From Sphaerotilus hippei (lineage in GTDB: Bacteria > Pseudomonadota > Gammaproteobacteria > Burkholderiales > Burkholderiaceae_C): 64,000 bases of DNA. Location: assembly GCF_003201595.1 (NCBI RefSeq), contig NZ_QJJS01000005.1, forward strand, positions 124,001 through 188,000, written 5' to 3'. The first letter of the stretch is position 1. Each line of letters starts with the position of its first letter. The translations under genes were made by a program, and so were the position numbers. This document shows positions 33,607 to 41,972 of this stretch, piece by piece. Under the pieces are notes generated by a model. The model was not told the DNA's origin and made no database searches. It was given only the letters and a program-made list of their open reading frames with translations.

Positions 33607-34061
33607 CGAGGCCCCCTGACAAGCTCACTGCCGCCTTGTGGGAGGCTGATCGGCACGCTGCTGCATTGGAGCGGGCGCTGGCCGATTGGCATCGTGTTCA
33701 GGTCACTGCGTTGGCGCAGCTGGAAAGTGATCCTGATCTTGTCCGTCTGGTGGATCAGATCCTGTTTCGTTTCACCAAGCTGCAGGATTGCATGGGTGAG
33801 CGGCTGACGGTGGCGACCCTGGCCTCGCTGGCCGAACCTTACGAAGATTGGCCGATGCGCGATCGGCTTCACCGGCTGGAGAAGCTGGGGTTCATCGATA
33901 CGGACGATTGGCTGCGCTGGCGCGCCTTGCGCCACCGCCTGGCGCACGAGTACCCGGGCCAGGATGACCTGCGCTTCGCCACCCTGCTGGAAGGCATCCG
34001 GGGTGCTGCCGAACTTCTGGCGGCTTGCCGGCACTGGATGCTCCAGCTCGCCGCACGCTGA
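33603..34061 (+). CDS. hepT: HEPN-domain toxin (HepT-like)
   Basis: All-helical HEPN protein of 152 residues, slightly longer than typical HepT (about 135). The active-site motif RHRLAHEY near residue 116 is R-x4-H-x-Y, the RNase centre plus the tyrosine that MntA-type antitoxins modify in known systems. It starts within the antitoxin stop codon (ATGA), as in other HEPN/MNT operons. The known activity is RNA or tRNA cleavage causing growth arrest. Here the function is inferred from motif and pairing only. Confidence 0.85.
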   Translation: MTRPPDKLTAALWEADRHAAALERALADWHRVQVTALAQLESDPDLVRLVDQILFRFTKLQDCMGERLTVATLASLAEPYEDWPMRDRLHRLEKLGFIDTDDWLRWRALRHRLAHEYPGQDDLRFATLLEGIRGAAELLAACRHWMLQLAAR

Positions 34062-34195
34062 GTTTGCGTGATCCGGCGGTCAGGTCAGCACAGGGCGGAC
34101 CAAGGCTGTACCTCGGGTTAGCCCTGTGCCGCTCGCTGTGTTCTGAACGCCCGGCTTCTGCGCCGTTGTTCACATTTTGTTGCGAGCGCCCCCCC

Positions 34196-34201
34196 TACAA
34201 T
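34196..34201 (+). promoter_or_regulatory. possible -10 box before the export gene
   Basis: TACAAT lies 52 bases before the Wza-like gene, in the 191-base gap after hepT. No well-spaced -35 is visible (TTGTTG is only 13 bases upstream), so a separate promoter here is a weak proposal. Confidence 0.25.
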
Positions 34202-34252
34202 CGTTCGCTTCCGCCCATCAACGGGGGGCATTGCTGCCCTTATTGAAAATTT

Positions 34253-36220
34253 ATGCTCGTTTCGCGCCCGACCTCCCTCCCTGTTCGGTCGAGTCTTGTG
34301 ACCGTGGCCGCCTGTCTTTCGTGCCTGATGGGGCCAGGAGTCGCTCAGGCTCAATCGGACGATGGTGGCGCGAGCGTGACCTCCGGTCCGATCCGCCTGC
34401 GTCAGAGCCAAAGTCAGCAGGCCAACCAGACCACCCGCAGTGACGATCGGCAGGATCTGGGCGAAGAGCGCAGTGAGGGTGATGCCGCCGATGAGCGGCG
34501 TTCGTCCTCGCGCAGCACCACGTCCGTGGTGTCTGCAGCCCCGGCGCCTGCCCCGCTCGACGAATTCGAGCGCTATGTGGCCACGCTGAACGTCAGTGCC
34601 AACTCGTCGGCGCCGGTGTCTGCACCGCCGCCGCCCGTGCGCCGTTTCGGCAGCGACCTGTTCACCGGGCGCAACAACTACGACGCGGCCGAGAACAACG
34701 CGCTCGTGCCGGCCGACTACGTGGTGGGTCCGGGCGACGAACTGCAGATCAGCCTGTGGGGTTCGGTCGATGCCGACCTGCGCACCATGGTCGATCGCAG
34801 CGGCCGCATCAGCATTCCGCGCGTGGGCACCATCATGGTGGCCGGCACCCGCTATGCCGAGCTGCCCGACCTGATCTCGCGTCGCGTCAGCCAGTCGTTC
34901 CGCAACTTCCAGCTCAGCGTGTCGCTGGGTCAGGTGCGCAGCGTGCGCATCTACATCACCGGCTACGTCAAGCGGCCGGGCGCCTACACCGTCAGCAGCC
35001 TCTCGAGCGTCGCGGGTGCGCTGATGCGCAGCGGTGGCCCCACCAGCGCCGGCAGCATGCGCCGCATCGACCTGCGCCGCGGCAAGGACACCGTCACCCG
35101 CTACGACCTCTACGACCTGCTGCTCAAGGGCGACCGCAGCGCCGATCGCATCGTCCAGGCGGGCGACGTCATCCACGTCGGCCCCATCGGCCCTCAGGTG
35201 GCGCTGATCGGCAGCGTCAACAAGCCCGCCATCTTCGAGCTCGGCGAGGGCGAAAAAGTCGCCGATCTGGTCAACATGGCCGGCGGCTTCACCGCCGTGG
35301 CCGACCGCAGCCGCCTGGCCATCGAGCGCCTGAACGACCGCGCCAGAACCCGGATCACCCAGCTGAACCTGCCCGACGACCAGAACCAGCAACCCGCCAG
35401 CGGCGACGTGCTGCGCGCCTTCAGTGCCGTCGATTCCATGCAGCCGCTCGCGCGCCAGAACAAGCGCGTGCGCATCGAAGGCGAAGTGGCCAAGCCGGGT
35501 GAATATGTGCTGCCCCCGGGCGTGAGCACCCGTGCGGCCATCGACATGGCGGGTGGCTACACCCCCAACGCCTATATCTACGGCACCGAGTTCAACCGCG
35601 AGAGCGTGCGGGTGGTCCAGCAGCAGAACTACGAGCGTGCGCTGCGCGACATGGAGACCGAGTTCACCCGCGCCACTGCCACCCAGCGCGCCATCAATGC
35701 CGACGAGGCCGCGGCCTTCGAGCAGCGCAGCGCCGCCACGGCCCGCCTGATCGAGAACCTGCGCAAGGTGCGCCCGACCGGCCGCGTGGTGCTGCAGCTC
35801 AACCCGGGCGCCAGCGACATCCCCGACCTGCCGCTGGAGGAGGGTGATCGCATCTACGTGCCCACCCGGCCCACCACGGTCGGCGTGTTCGGTTCGGTGT
35901 TCAACGCCGGGGCTTTCCTGCTGGAGCCGGGCGCGACCATCGGCGACTTCTTGTCCCAGGCCGGGGGGCCGACGCGGGGAGCCGATGCCGGCAGCACCTT
36001 CGTGCTGCGCCCGAACGGCAGCGTGCTGAGCCAGTTGCAGAAATCCACGTTCTTCGGAATGGTGGGTGGAATCAACGGCGCCGCCGCCGAACCCGGTGAC
36101 ACCGTGTTCGTGCCCGAGTTGATGAACAAGACCACTTGGGTCCAAGACCTGAAGGAATGGACGCAGATCATGTACCAGTTTGGTCTGGGTGCGGCGGCTT
36201 TGACGACTTTGAAGAACTGA
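34253..36220 (+). CDS. polysaccharide export outer-membrane protein with several SLBB domains (Wza-like)
   Basis: Outer-membrane channel component for polysaccharide export. An N-terminal export signal (hydrophobic to about residue 33, possible cleavage after AQA; VAAC at 18-21 could be a lipobox) precedes a low-complexity linker. The Poly_export domain follows (DYVVGPGDELQISLWGSVDADLRT at about 160-183), then repeated SLBB modules (VRSVRIYITGYVKRPGAYTV, then IGPQVALIGSVNKPAIFELGEGEKV, RIEGEVAKPGEYVLPPGVS, TVGVFGSVFNAGAFLLEPGA). A coiled-coil-like insert lies near residues 450-505. At 655 residues it is far longer than E. coli Wza (379). It is followed after one base by the Wzz-like gene. Confidence 0.9.
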   Translation: MLVSRPTSLPVRSSLVTVAACLSCLMGPGVAQAQSDDGGASVTSGPIRLRQSQSQQANQTTRSDDRQDLGEERSEGDAADERRSSSRSTTSVVSAAPAPAPLDEFERYVATLNVSANSSAPVSAPPPPVRRFGSDLFTGRNNYDAAENNALVPADYVVGPGDELQISLWGSVDADLRTMVDRSGRISIPRVGTIMVAGTRYAELPDLISRRVSQSFRNFQLSVSLGQVRSVRIYITGYVKRPGAYTVSSLSSVAGALMRSGGPTSAGSMRRIDLRRGKDTVTRYDLYDLLLKGDRSADRIVQAGDVIHVGPIGPQVALIGSVNKPAIFELGEGEKVADLVNMAGGFTAVADRSRLAIERLNDRARTRITQLNLPDDQNQQPASGDVLRAFSAVDSMQPLARQNKRVRIEGEVAKPGEYVLPPGVSTRAAIDMAGGYTPNAYIYGTEFNRESVRVVQQQNYERALRDMETEFTRATATQRAINADEAAAFEQRSAATARLIENLRKVRPTGRVVLQLNPGASDIPDLPLEEGDRIYVPTRPTTVGVFGSVFNAGAFLLEPGATIGDFLSQAGGPTRGADAGSTFVLRPNGSVLSQLQKSTFFGMVGGINGAAAEPGDTVFVPELMNKTTWVQDLKEWTQIMYQFGLGAAALTTLKN

Positions 36221-36221
36221 G

Positions 36222-37334
36222 ATGAGTAACTCAAATAACGGCCGGGCCGATCAGGATTGGGACGGCGAGGACGACGGCATCAGTCTTGGTGAACTGGCCT
36301 CGATGATCGGGGCGCAGTGGAAGACAATTGCGGTTGGAACCGTTCTGGCTGGTGTTGTGGGGTATGGCGTGGCGTTGATGCTGCCATCCATTTACACCGC
36401 TCGGACGGTGATCATGCCGCCGCAGCAACAGCAGAATGCCGCCGCGGCGGCGTTGAGTTCTTTGGGGGCACTCGCTGGTTTGGCTGGTGGCGGCGTGAAG
36501 AGCCCGGCCGATCAGTACATCGCACTGATGCAGAGTGCGACGGTGTCGGATCGTCTCATCGACCGGTTCAAGCTGATGGAGGTCTACGCGGCCAAGTTCC
36601 GCGTAGACGCCCGCAAGACCCTGGTGAAGAACGCTCAGATCTCGTCCGGGAAGAAGGACGGTCTCCTGACGGTGGAAGTGGACGACACGGACCCCAAGCG
36701 TGCGGCAGACATCGCCAATGCCTACGTGGACGAACTGCGGTTCATGACCAACACGCTGGCGATGAGTGAGGCCCAGCAGCGCCGCAAGTTTTTCGAGGGC
36801 AAGCTGGAGGAAACGAAGGCCAAGTTGACGCAGGCTCAAATTGAACTGCAGTCGAGTGGATTCACTTCCGGCGCCCTTCGGGCCGAGCCCAAGGCTGCGG
36901 CTGAAGGATATGCCCGGGCTCGGGCGGGGCTGACGGCGGCAGAGGTGAAACTCCAGACGTTGCGTGGGATGTTGGCGGATGGGACGCCGGAAATCGGGCA
37001 GCAGCAGGCGTTGGTGGCAGCACTGCGTGCGGAGGTTTCCAAACTGGAGCAGAAGGAACCTGGCCGGGATGCGGACTCCGGCTACGTCAACAGATACCGC
37101 GATTTCAAGTATCAGGAGACGCTGTTTGAGCTTTATGCCAAGCAGTTTGAGCTGGCTCGTATGGATGAGAGTCGAGAGGGGGCGTTGATTCAGGTGGTGG
37201 ATGCGGCAACTCCCCCGGAGCGGCGTAGTAAGCCAATGAGATTTATCATCGCAATAGGAATAGCGACGGCGGCATTCGTTCTGTTGGGTGTTCGCTCTGT
37301 ATGGGGTGGGATGCGTCGTCTGGCAACTGGCTGA
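36222..37334 (+). CDS. Wzz-like chain-length determinant / export co-polymerase
   Basis: Inner-membrane co-polymerase with two membrane helices, at about residues 33-52 and 341-360, and a periplasmic alpha-helical part between them. It starts with an acidic segment and ISLGELASMIGAQW, typical of the Wzz/GumC N-terminal domain, and ends with the usual Pro-rich sequence PPERRSKP before the second helix. There is no Walker A motif, so it lacks the tyrosine-kinase domain found in Wzc. No kinase or phosphatase partner is in the window. The reading frame begins one base after the export gene stop. Confidence 0.88.
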   Translation: MSNSNNGRADQDWDGEDDGISLGELASMIGAQWKTIAVGTVLAGVVGYGVALMLPSIYTARTVIMPPQQQQNAAAAALSSLGALAGLAGGGVKSPADQYIALMQSATVSDRLIDRFKLMEVYAAKFRVDARKTLVKNAQISSGKKDGLLTVEVDDTDPKRAADIANAYVDELRFMTNTLAMSEAQQRRKFFEGKLEETKAKLTQAQIELQSSGFTSGALRAEPKAAAEGYARARAGLTAAEVKLQTLRGMLADGTPEIGQQQALVAALRAEVSKLEQKEPGRDADSGYVNRYRDFKYQETLFELYAKQFELARMDESREGALIQVVDAATPPERRSKPMRFIIAIGIATAAFVLLGVRSVWGGMRRLATG

Positions 37335-37482
37335 AAACGGACAGAGTACCGGCAAGAAATTTTCGTGCCCTGCCTATGAGTGGCTCGTTGACCTTGTTCG
37401 CCTTCTAAGTGCAAACTGTATCTTTTGGGATGCGTGTCACTGAACTTAATTGGCTAACTGCTTTTGACTGATTGGGGTAATT

Positions 37483-38040
37483 GTGGCATTTTTAAATGAG
37501 CAGGCGTTGCGTGGTATTGGGTTTAAGCGGCTTGGTTGTAATGTGCGCATCAGTGATAAGGCCTCGATCTACGATCCGGAAAAAATTGAGATTGCAGATA
37601 ATGTTCGCATAGATGACTTCTGTGTGATCTCCGGCCGAGTGAATTTCGGTAGAAATGTACATGTGGCGGTTTTTTGCAATGTGGCCGGCGGTGATGTAGG
37701 TATTATTTTTGAGGATTTTTCGGGCTTGGCTTATGGGTGTCAGGTTTTTACGCAGAGTGATGACTATACTGGCCGCTCTCTTACGAATCCAACCGTTCCA
37801 GATAAATACAAAATAGAAACAAAAAAGGCGGTCGTGATTGGTCGACACGCTATTGTGGGTACTTCATCGATCATTCTTCCTGGTGTCGTTTTGGGGGAGG
37901 GTACGGCTGTTGGTGCTATGTCCTTGGTGAATCACTCGACGGAGTCGTGGTCTGTATATTTTGGCTGTCCCGCTAAGCGGTTGAAAGCTAGAAAAAGAGA
38001 TTTGCTGAAACTTGAGGCGGAATATGTGTCCGGGATTTAA
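37483..38040 (+). CDS. hexapeptide-repeat acyltransferase
   Basis: Left-handed beta-helix acetyltransferase (185 residues): repeated hexapeptides such as IEIADNVRIDDF, VNFGRNVHVAVF and VVIGRHAIVGTSSIILPGVVLGEG. GCPAKRLKAR forms the usual C-terminal end. It resembles serine/galactoside O-acetyltransferases. It lies near the WecE-like aminotransferase and may N- or O-acetylate a sugar of the repeat unit; the substrate is not determined. It starts with GTG. The gene is markedly AT-richer than the rfb genes, a sign of transfer. The gap before it (37335-37482) holds no feature I can support. Confidence 0.8.
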   Translation: MAFLNEQALRGIGFKRLGCNVRISDKASIYDPEKIEIADNVRIDDFCVISGRVNFGRNVHVAVFCNVAGGDVGIIFEDFSGLAYGCQVFTQSDDYTGRSLTNPTVPDKYKIETKKAVVIGRHAIVGTSSIILPGVVLGEGTAVGAMSLVNHSTESWSVYFGCPAKRLKARKRDLLKLEAEYVSGI

Positions 38041-38335
38041 TTGGTTGGGTATTGGTTTGATAATTGATGCTTGCAAAGTGCGGCGTCTGGAAATTATTTT
38101 CCTGGCATGGTAGTTCTTGATTTGAAGCATAGTTGCCGATAGATCGAATCCGCGGTTGGTGCGTAATGACTGGCGTCACTGATGGTGTTGTTGAGTATAT
38201 TCCGGAGCATGGAGGTATTTTCTTTGTGCGTCAATGGATGTATTGCTTTGGATGCAAGTGCTCTCGCGATATGCTTTTGTGTGCCTCGAGTTCCAATCGA
38301 AGTGCTTCAGTCGGCTTTAAAAAAGAAGTGTTGCT
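38041..38335. other. AT-rich gap, possibly an eroded gene
   Basis: This 295-base stretch has no recognised gene. A 68-codon frame (38133-38339) overlaps the next gene by four bases in ATGA form, but its product has no recognisable family or plausible composition. I regard the gap as degraded or regulatory DNA. Confidence 0.3.
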
Positions 38336-39472
38336 ATGATAAAAATTCCTTTTAACAAACCTTATCTTCATGGTCGCGAACTGGTTTATATAGCGCAAGC
38401 TGTTGCGTCCGGAAAAATCTCCGGGGACGGTATTTTCACAAAAAAGTGCCACGCGTTCTTTGAGGGGCGCTACGGCTTTTCTAAAGCTCTGATGACTACA
38501 TCCTGCACTGACGCGCTGGAAATGAGTGCGTTGTTGCTAAATATCAGGGAAGGGGACGAAGTAATCGTCCCGTCGTTTACCTTTGTCTCCAGTGCCAACG
38601 CTTTCGCTCTACGCGGCGCGAAGTTGGTTTTCACCGACAGCGAGGCAAACAACCCTAACATCGATGCGGAACAGTTAGAAGCGTTAATCACGCCGCGGAC
38701 CCGTGCGATTGTGGTGGTGCACTATGCGGGCGTAGCTTGCGATATGGACCGTATCAATGCCATAGCTGATAGATACGGTGTGATAGTGATTGAAGATGCT
38801 GCGCAGGCGATCGACTCATTTTACAAAGGTCGACCACTGGGAAGTATTGGTGCTATGTCGGCTTTCTCCTTCCACGAAACCAAGAACGTTATTTCTGGCG
38901 AAGGTGGCCTTTTAGCAATAAATCAACCTCAGTATGCCAACCGGGCAGAAATAATTCGAGAGAAGGGCACCAACCGTAGCTCGTTCTTCCGCGGTGAGGT
39001 AGACAAGTACGGCTGGGTGGACATTGGGTCGTCTTTTTTGCCCTCGGACATCGTCTCGGCCTATCTCTTCGCGCAACTGGAAACGCTCGACGAGATACAG
39101 GCACGGCGCAAGGCTATATGGCAGCGCTATTGGGACCGATTGGCCCCGGTGCTGCCGGAGTTCGACGTGCACCTCCCATTTCTACCAGAGTTCGCAACGA
39201 ACAATGCCCACATGTTTTACTTGGTGTGCCGGGATCTGGCGCAGCGAACGAAGCTGATCGCGGCGCTAAAAGCGCAGGGAATCCACGCGGTGTTCCACTA
39301 CCTGTCTCTGCATGACAGCCCGTACTTCCAGCGCAAGCATGACGGACGGCCGCTGCCCAACAGTGACCGCTTCTCCAATTGTCTGGTGCGGCTGCCGATG
39401 TTTTATGAATTGGGTGACTCAGATGTCGATTACGTCTGTAATTCCATCCTCTCCCACCTGTCTGCGTCCTGA
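38336..39472 (+). CDS. rffA: dTDP-4-amino-4,6-dideoxygalactose transaminase (WecE/RffA)
   Basis: PLP-dependent sugar aminotransferase of the DegT/WecE family that converts dTDP-4-keto-6-deoxyglucose to dTDP-Fuc4N. It begins IKIPFNKPYLHGRELVYI and has SCTDALEMSALLL, DEVIVPSFTFVSSANAF, VVVHYAGVACDMDRI and the PLP lysine in SFHETKNVISGEGG, a WecE signature. 378 residues is right. Its substrate is made by RfbA/RfbB encoded 6-8 kb upstream, so rhamnose and Fuc4N share a precursor. AT-rich like its neighbours. Confidence 0.92.
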   Translation: MIKIPFNKPYLHGRELVYIAQAVASGKISGDGIFTKKCHAFFEGRYGFSKALMTTSCTDALEMSALLLNIREGDEVIVPSFTFVSSANAFALRGAKLVFTDSEANNPNIDAEQLEALITPRTRAIVVVHYAGVACDMDRINAIADRYGVIVIEDAAQAIDSFYKGRPLGSIGAMSAFSFHETKNVISGEGGLLAINQPQYANRAEIIREKGTNRSSFFRGEVDKYGWVDIGSSFLPSDIVSAYLFAQLETLDEIQARRKAIWQRYWDRLAPVLPEFDVHLPFLPEFATNNAHMFYLVCRDLAQRTKLIAALKAQGIHAVFHYLSLHDSPYFQRKHDGRPLPNSDRFSNCLVRLPMFYELGDSDVDYVCNSILSHLSAS

Positions 39473-39518
39473 TCGCCAGCGTGGTCGTGCTTCTCAAAGC
39501 GCCCGGCGCGCGCGCGCT

Positions 39519-40775
39519 ATGTCACTTCTAAAAGCCAGCGCTGTTTCTGCGATCGGTGCCGGCATCAAATTGCTTTTCGGCCTGCTGCTCATCAAGGTCG
39601 TCGCGAACTCGCTCGGCCCCAGCGGGCTGGGGTTGATGGGACAGCTAATGTCCATGACGACGATACTGGTGTTATTGGCGGGCGGTGGTATCGCGACGGG
39701 CGTCGTCAAGTACGTCGCAGAGTATCGTGAGGCGCCGGTGCGCTTGCATGAGTTCCTGTCGGCCGCGCGCGGCTACTCGCTAATCGCTTCATTGATCCTG
39801 CTGATCGTCGGCTTGTTGGTGGCCCAGCCGCTCGCCCTGTGGATCTTCAAGGAGCCCGGATACGGATACATCGTCTACATCCTGAGTTTTGCGCAGTTGG
39901 GCATCGCTATAAACACCTTCGCCCTGGCCGTTGTGGGTGGCTACAAGGATGTCGTCACATCGAATGTCGTCAGCACCGTGGGCTCGCTGTTGGGTGTGCT
40001 GGCGCTGGTGCTGCTGATCTACTGTTTCGGTAACACTGGCATGCTGATCGGCCTGACGGCACTGCCGGCCTTGCCTGTGCTGATCTCCCTGTGGATCGTC
40101 AGAAAGAAATATCCGGAAGTCCTGCGCAGAAGATTCTGGATCAACAAAAGAGACACACGACTCCTGTTCCGCTTTTCGTTGATGATGGCGGCTTCAGCGA
40201 TTACCATGCCCGTTGCCCAAATGTTACTCCGTAGCCATCTGGTGGATCAATTCGGTTGGACCCAGGTTGGGTATCTGCAGGCGACGATCCGTCTCTCGGA
40301 TGCCTACCTGTTGTTCGTTAACATGGTCTTGGCTGGATATTATATGCCAAAGCTCTCCGAACTGGGGCCGGGGCGGCAGCAACTGCGCTATATGATGGAT
40401 GCAATGACACGGTTGCTCCCGCTGGTCGCTGTCTGCATTGCGATCATATGGTTGCTCGGTACGCCATTGATTTCACTGCTTTTCTCGGAGGAATTTCTGC
40501 CGGCGCGCGAGTTGCTGACCTATCAGCTGATTGGGGACTTCTTCAAGATTGGTAGCTTCATCATGGGCTACGTCGTCGTTGCAAACGCATGGTTGCGTTT
40601 AAGCATTCTGGGCGACATTGTCCAAGCAACGTTATTCTTCAGCTTGGCTTGGTACCAGTCCTCCCATTATGGGATGCTGGGGGTCTCCATCGGCTATGCG
40701 GTTTGCTACATCGTCTATTTCGCTGCGCTCAGCGCCCTCTTCTATCGCTCATGGCGGATCCAGATCAATGAATAA
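39519..40775 (+). CDS. wzx: O-antigen/polysaccharide flippase (Wzx)
   Basis: Membrane translocase of the MATE/PST family with about 12 hydrophobic segments over 418 residues. The N-terminal KASAVSAIGAGIKLLFGLLLIKVVAN and SLGPSGLGLMGQLMSM resemble WzxE of enterobacterial common antigen, which fits a repeat containing Fuc4N. It would move undecaprenyl-linked repeat units to the periplasmic face. I use the ATG at 39519 (MSLLKASA), since the longer open frame overlaps rffA. It overlaps the next gene by eight bases. Confidence 0.88.
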   Translation: MSLLKASAVSAIGAGIKLLFGLLLIKVVANSLGPSGLGLMGQLMSMTTILVLLAGGGIATGVVKYVAEYREAPVRLHEFLSAARGYSLIASLILLIVGLLVAQPLALWIFKEPGYGYIVYILSFAQLGIAINTFALAVVGGYKDVVTSNVVSTVGSLLGVLALVLLIYCFGNTGMLIGLTALPALPVLISLWIVRKKYPEVLRRRFWINKRDTRLLFRFSLMMAASAITMPVAQMLLRSHLVDQFGWTQVGYLQATIRLSDAYLLFVNMVLAGYYMPKLSELGPGRQQLRYMMDAMTRLLPLVAVCIAIIWLLGTPLISLLFSEEFLPARELLTYQLIGDFFKIGSFIMGYVVVANAWLRLSILGDIVQATLFFSLAWYQSSHYGMLGVSIGYAVCYIVYFAALSALFYRSWRIQINE

Positions 40776-41949
40776 GCGCATCCTGTTCATCAATCTGTAC
40801 TTCGAGATGGGTGGCGTTGAGACGCTCCTACTCAGGCTCATCCGAGAGCTTCAGGCTAAGGGTTTTTATTCCACAGTGCTGTTGCTGAGAAAGGCCTACG
40901 ACCCAGTGCTTCTCGCCCAATTGCAGCAGCATGCCACCGTCTTTTTCCTATCAGACATCGCAACCCCGATGCCCTCCCGTATGCGAAATCGTCTGGGAGG
41001 CGATTTTGACTACATCTTTGTGACGATCAATTACGCGCTGATCTTGGGTGCGTTATTGCAGCAGTTCGTATACAGGAGCGCCCACCTGCTAGCGGGGGTC
41101 TATCAGACTGAGCTCTTTTGCGCGCCGGTCACGGCGGGATTTCGTCATCACCAAGCGATTCGCGACATCTTCCGCGACGGACTCCCCGACCGGAACAAGG
41201 TGTTCGGCAACGACGCGGCCAAGGCCCACCACGAGCTCCTGCTCGGGCGTGCCTTTCCGGATGCGCCTGTCGTGCCGCTGATGATCGACATCGACAAATA
41301 TTGCTCGCCGAGCCGGGCGCGCTTAGATAGGCACAAGATTGTCTCGATCGGCCGATTGTGCGATTTTAAGACCTACAACTTCACCATGCTGGAAGTTGTT
41401 AAGTCGCTGCGCGAGCGGGGGTATCCCGTAACGTATCACATATATGGCGATGGTCCCGACGAGGCTCGCTTGCGCACAGCTATTGCGGAGCAGGGCCTCT
41501 CCGAGGTCGTCGTGCTCCATGGCCCGCTCGAGTATGCCCATTTCCAGGACGCGGTAAGCGATGCGCTGGTGTTCATCGGTTCCGGAACAGCGGTTATGGA
41601 AGCCGCCGCCTGCGGGGTGCCCAGCATTGCGGCAATCGAATACTCTACGGAAGCAGAAACCTACGGGTTTATACATGAGATCCCGGGGACTAGTTTTTTC
41701 GAGCCCCATCTGCCTTACCCGAGGCAGTCGATTAGCGATTTGATTGCTAAACTTCTCGCCTACACGCCTGATCAATACCGACAGATCGAAGTGGCATCGA
41801 TCCAGCGCGTCCAGCCGTTCTCACCTAAAAATGTCGTTGATGTCACGGCTAAGGCCTTGCTGGAATCCAGCCCTCGCCGGGTGAATGGATTACGGTACGC
41901 TGTGTCCATGCTGGTGTGGCGCTTCCTGAGTAAAAAATTAGGCGTGTGA
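40768..41949 (+). CDS. glycosyltransferase (GT4-like)
   Basis: The 393-residue protein begins MNKRILFINLYFEMGGVETLL, an acceptor-domain opening typical of GT-B enzymes. The C-terminal domain has IVSIGRLCDFKTYNFTMLEV, YHIYGDGPDEARLR and a donor-binding EAAACGVPSIAAIEY. It probably adds one sugar of the repeat unit on undecaprenyl-pyrophosphate at the cytoplasmic face. Donor and linkage cannot be read from sequence. The start lies inside the end of wzx. Confidence 0.85.
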   Translation: MNKRILFINLYFEMGGVETLLLRLIRELQAKGFYSTVLLLRKAYDPVLLAQLQQHATVFFLSDIATPMPSRMRNRLGGDFDYIFVTINYALILGALLQQFVYRSAHLLAGVYQTELFCAPVTAGFRHHQAIRDIFRDGLPDRNKVFGNDAAKAHHELLLGRAFPDAPVVPLMIDIDKYCSPSRARLDRHKIVSIGRLCDFKTYNFTMLEVVKSLRERGYPVTYHIYGDGPDEARLRTAIAEQGLSEVVVLHGPLEYAHFQDAVSDALVFIGSGTAVMEAAACGVPSIAAIEYSTEAETYGFIHEIPGTSFFEPHLPYPRQSISDLIAKLLAYTPDQYRQIEVASIQRVQPFSPKNVVDVTAKALLESSPRRVNGLRYAVSMLVWRFLSKKLGV

Positions 41950-41972
41950 GTCGCGTGTTGACTGTCTGAGTA

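Noticed and set aside
38133-38339. 68-codon ORF before rffA
   Set aside because: No recognisable family. The ATGA overlap with rffA could be coincidence, and it may be a remnant.
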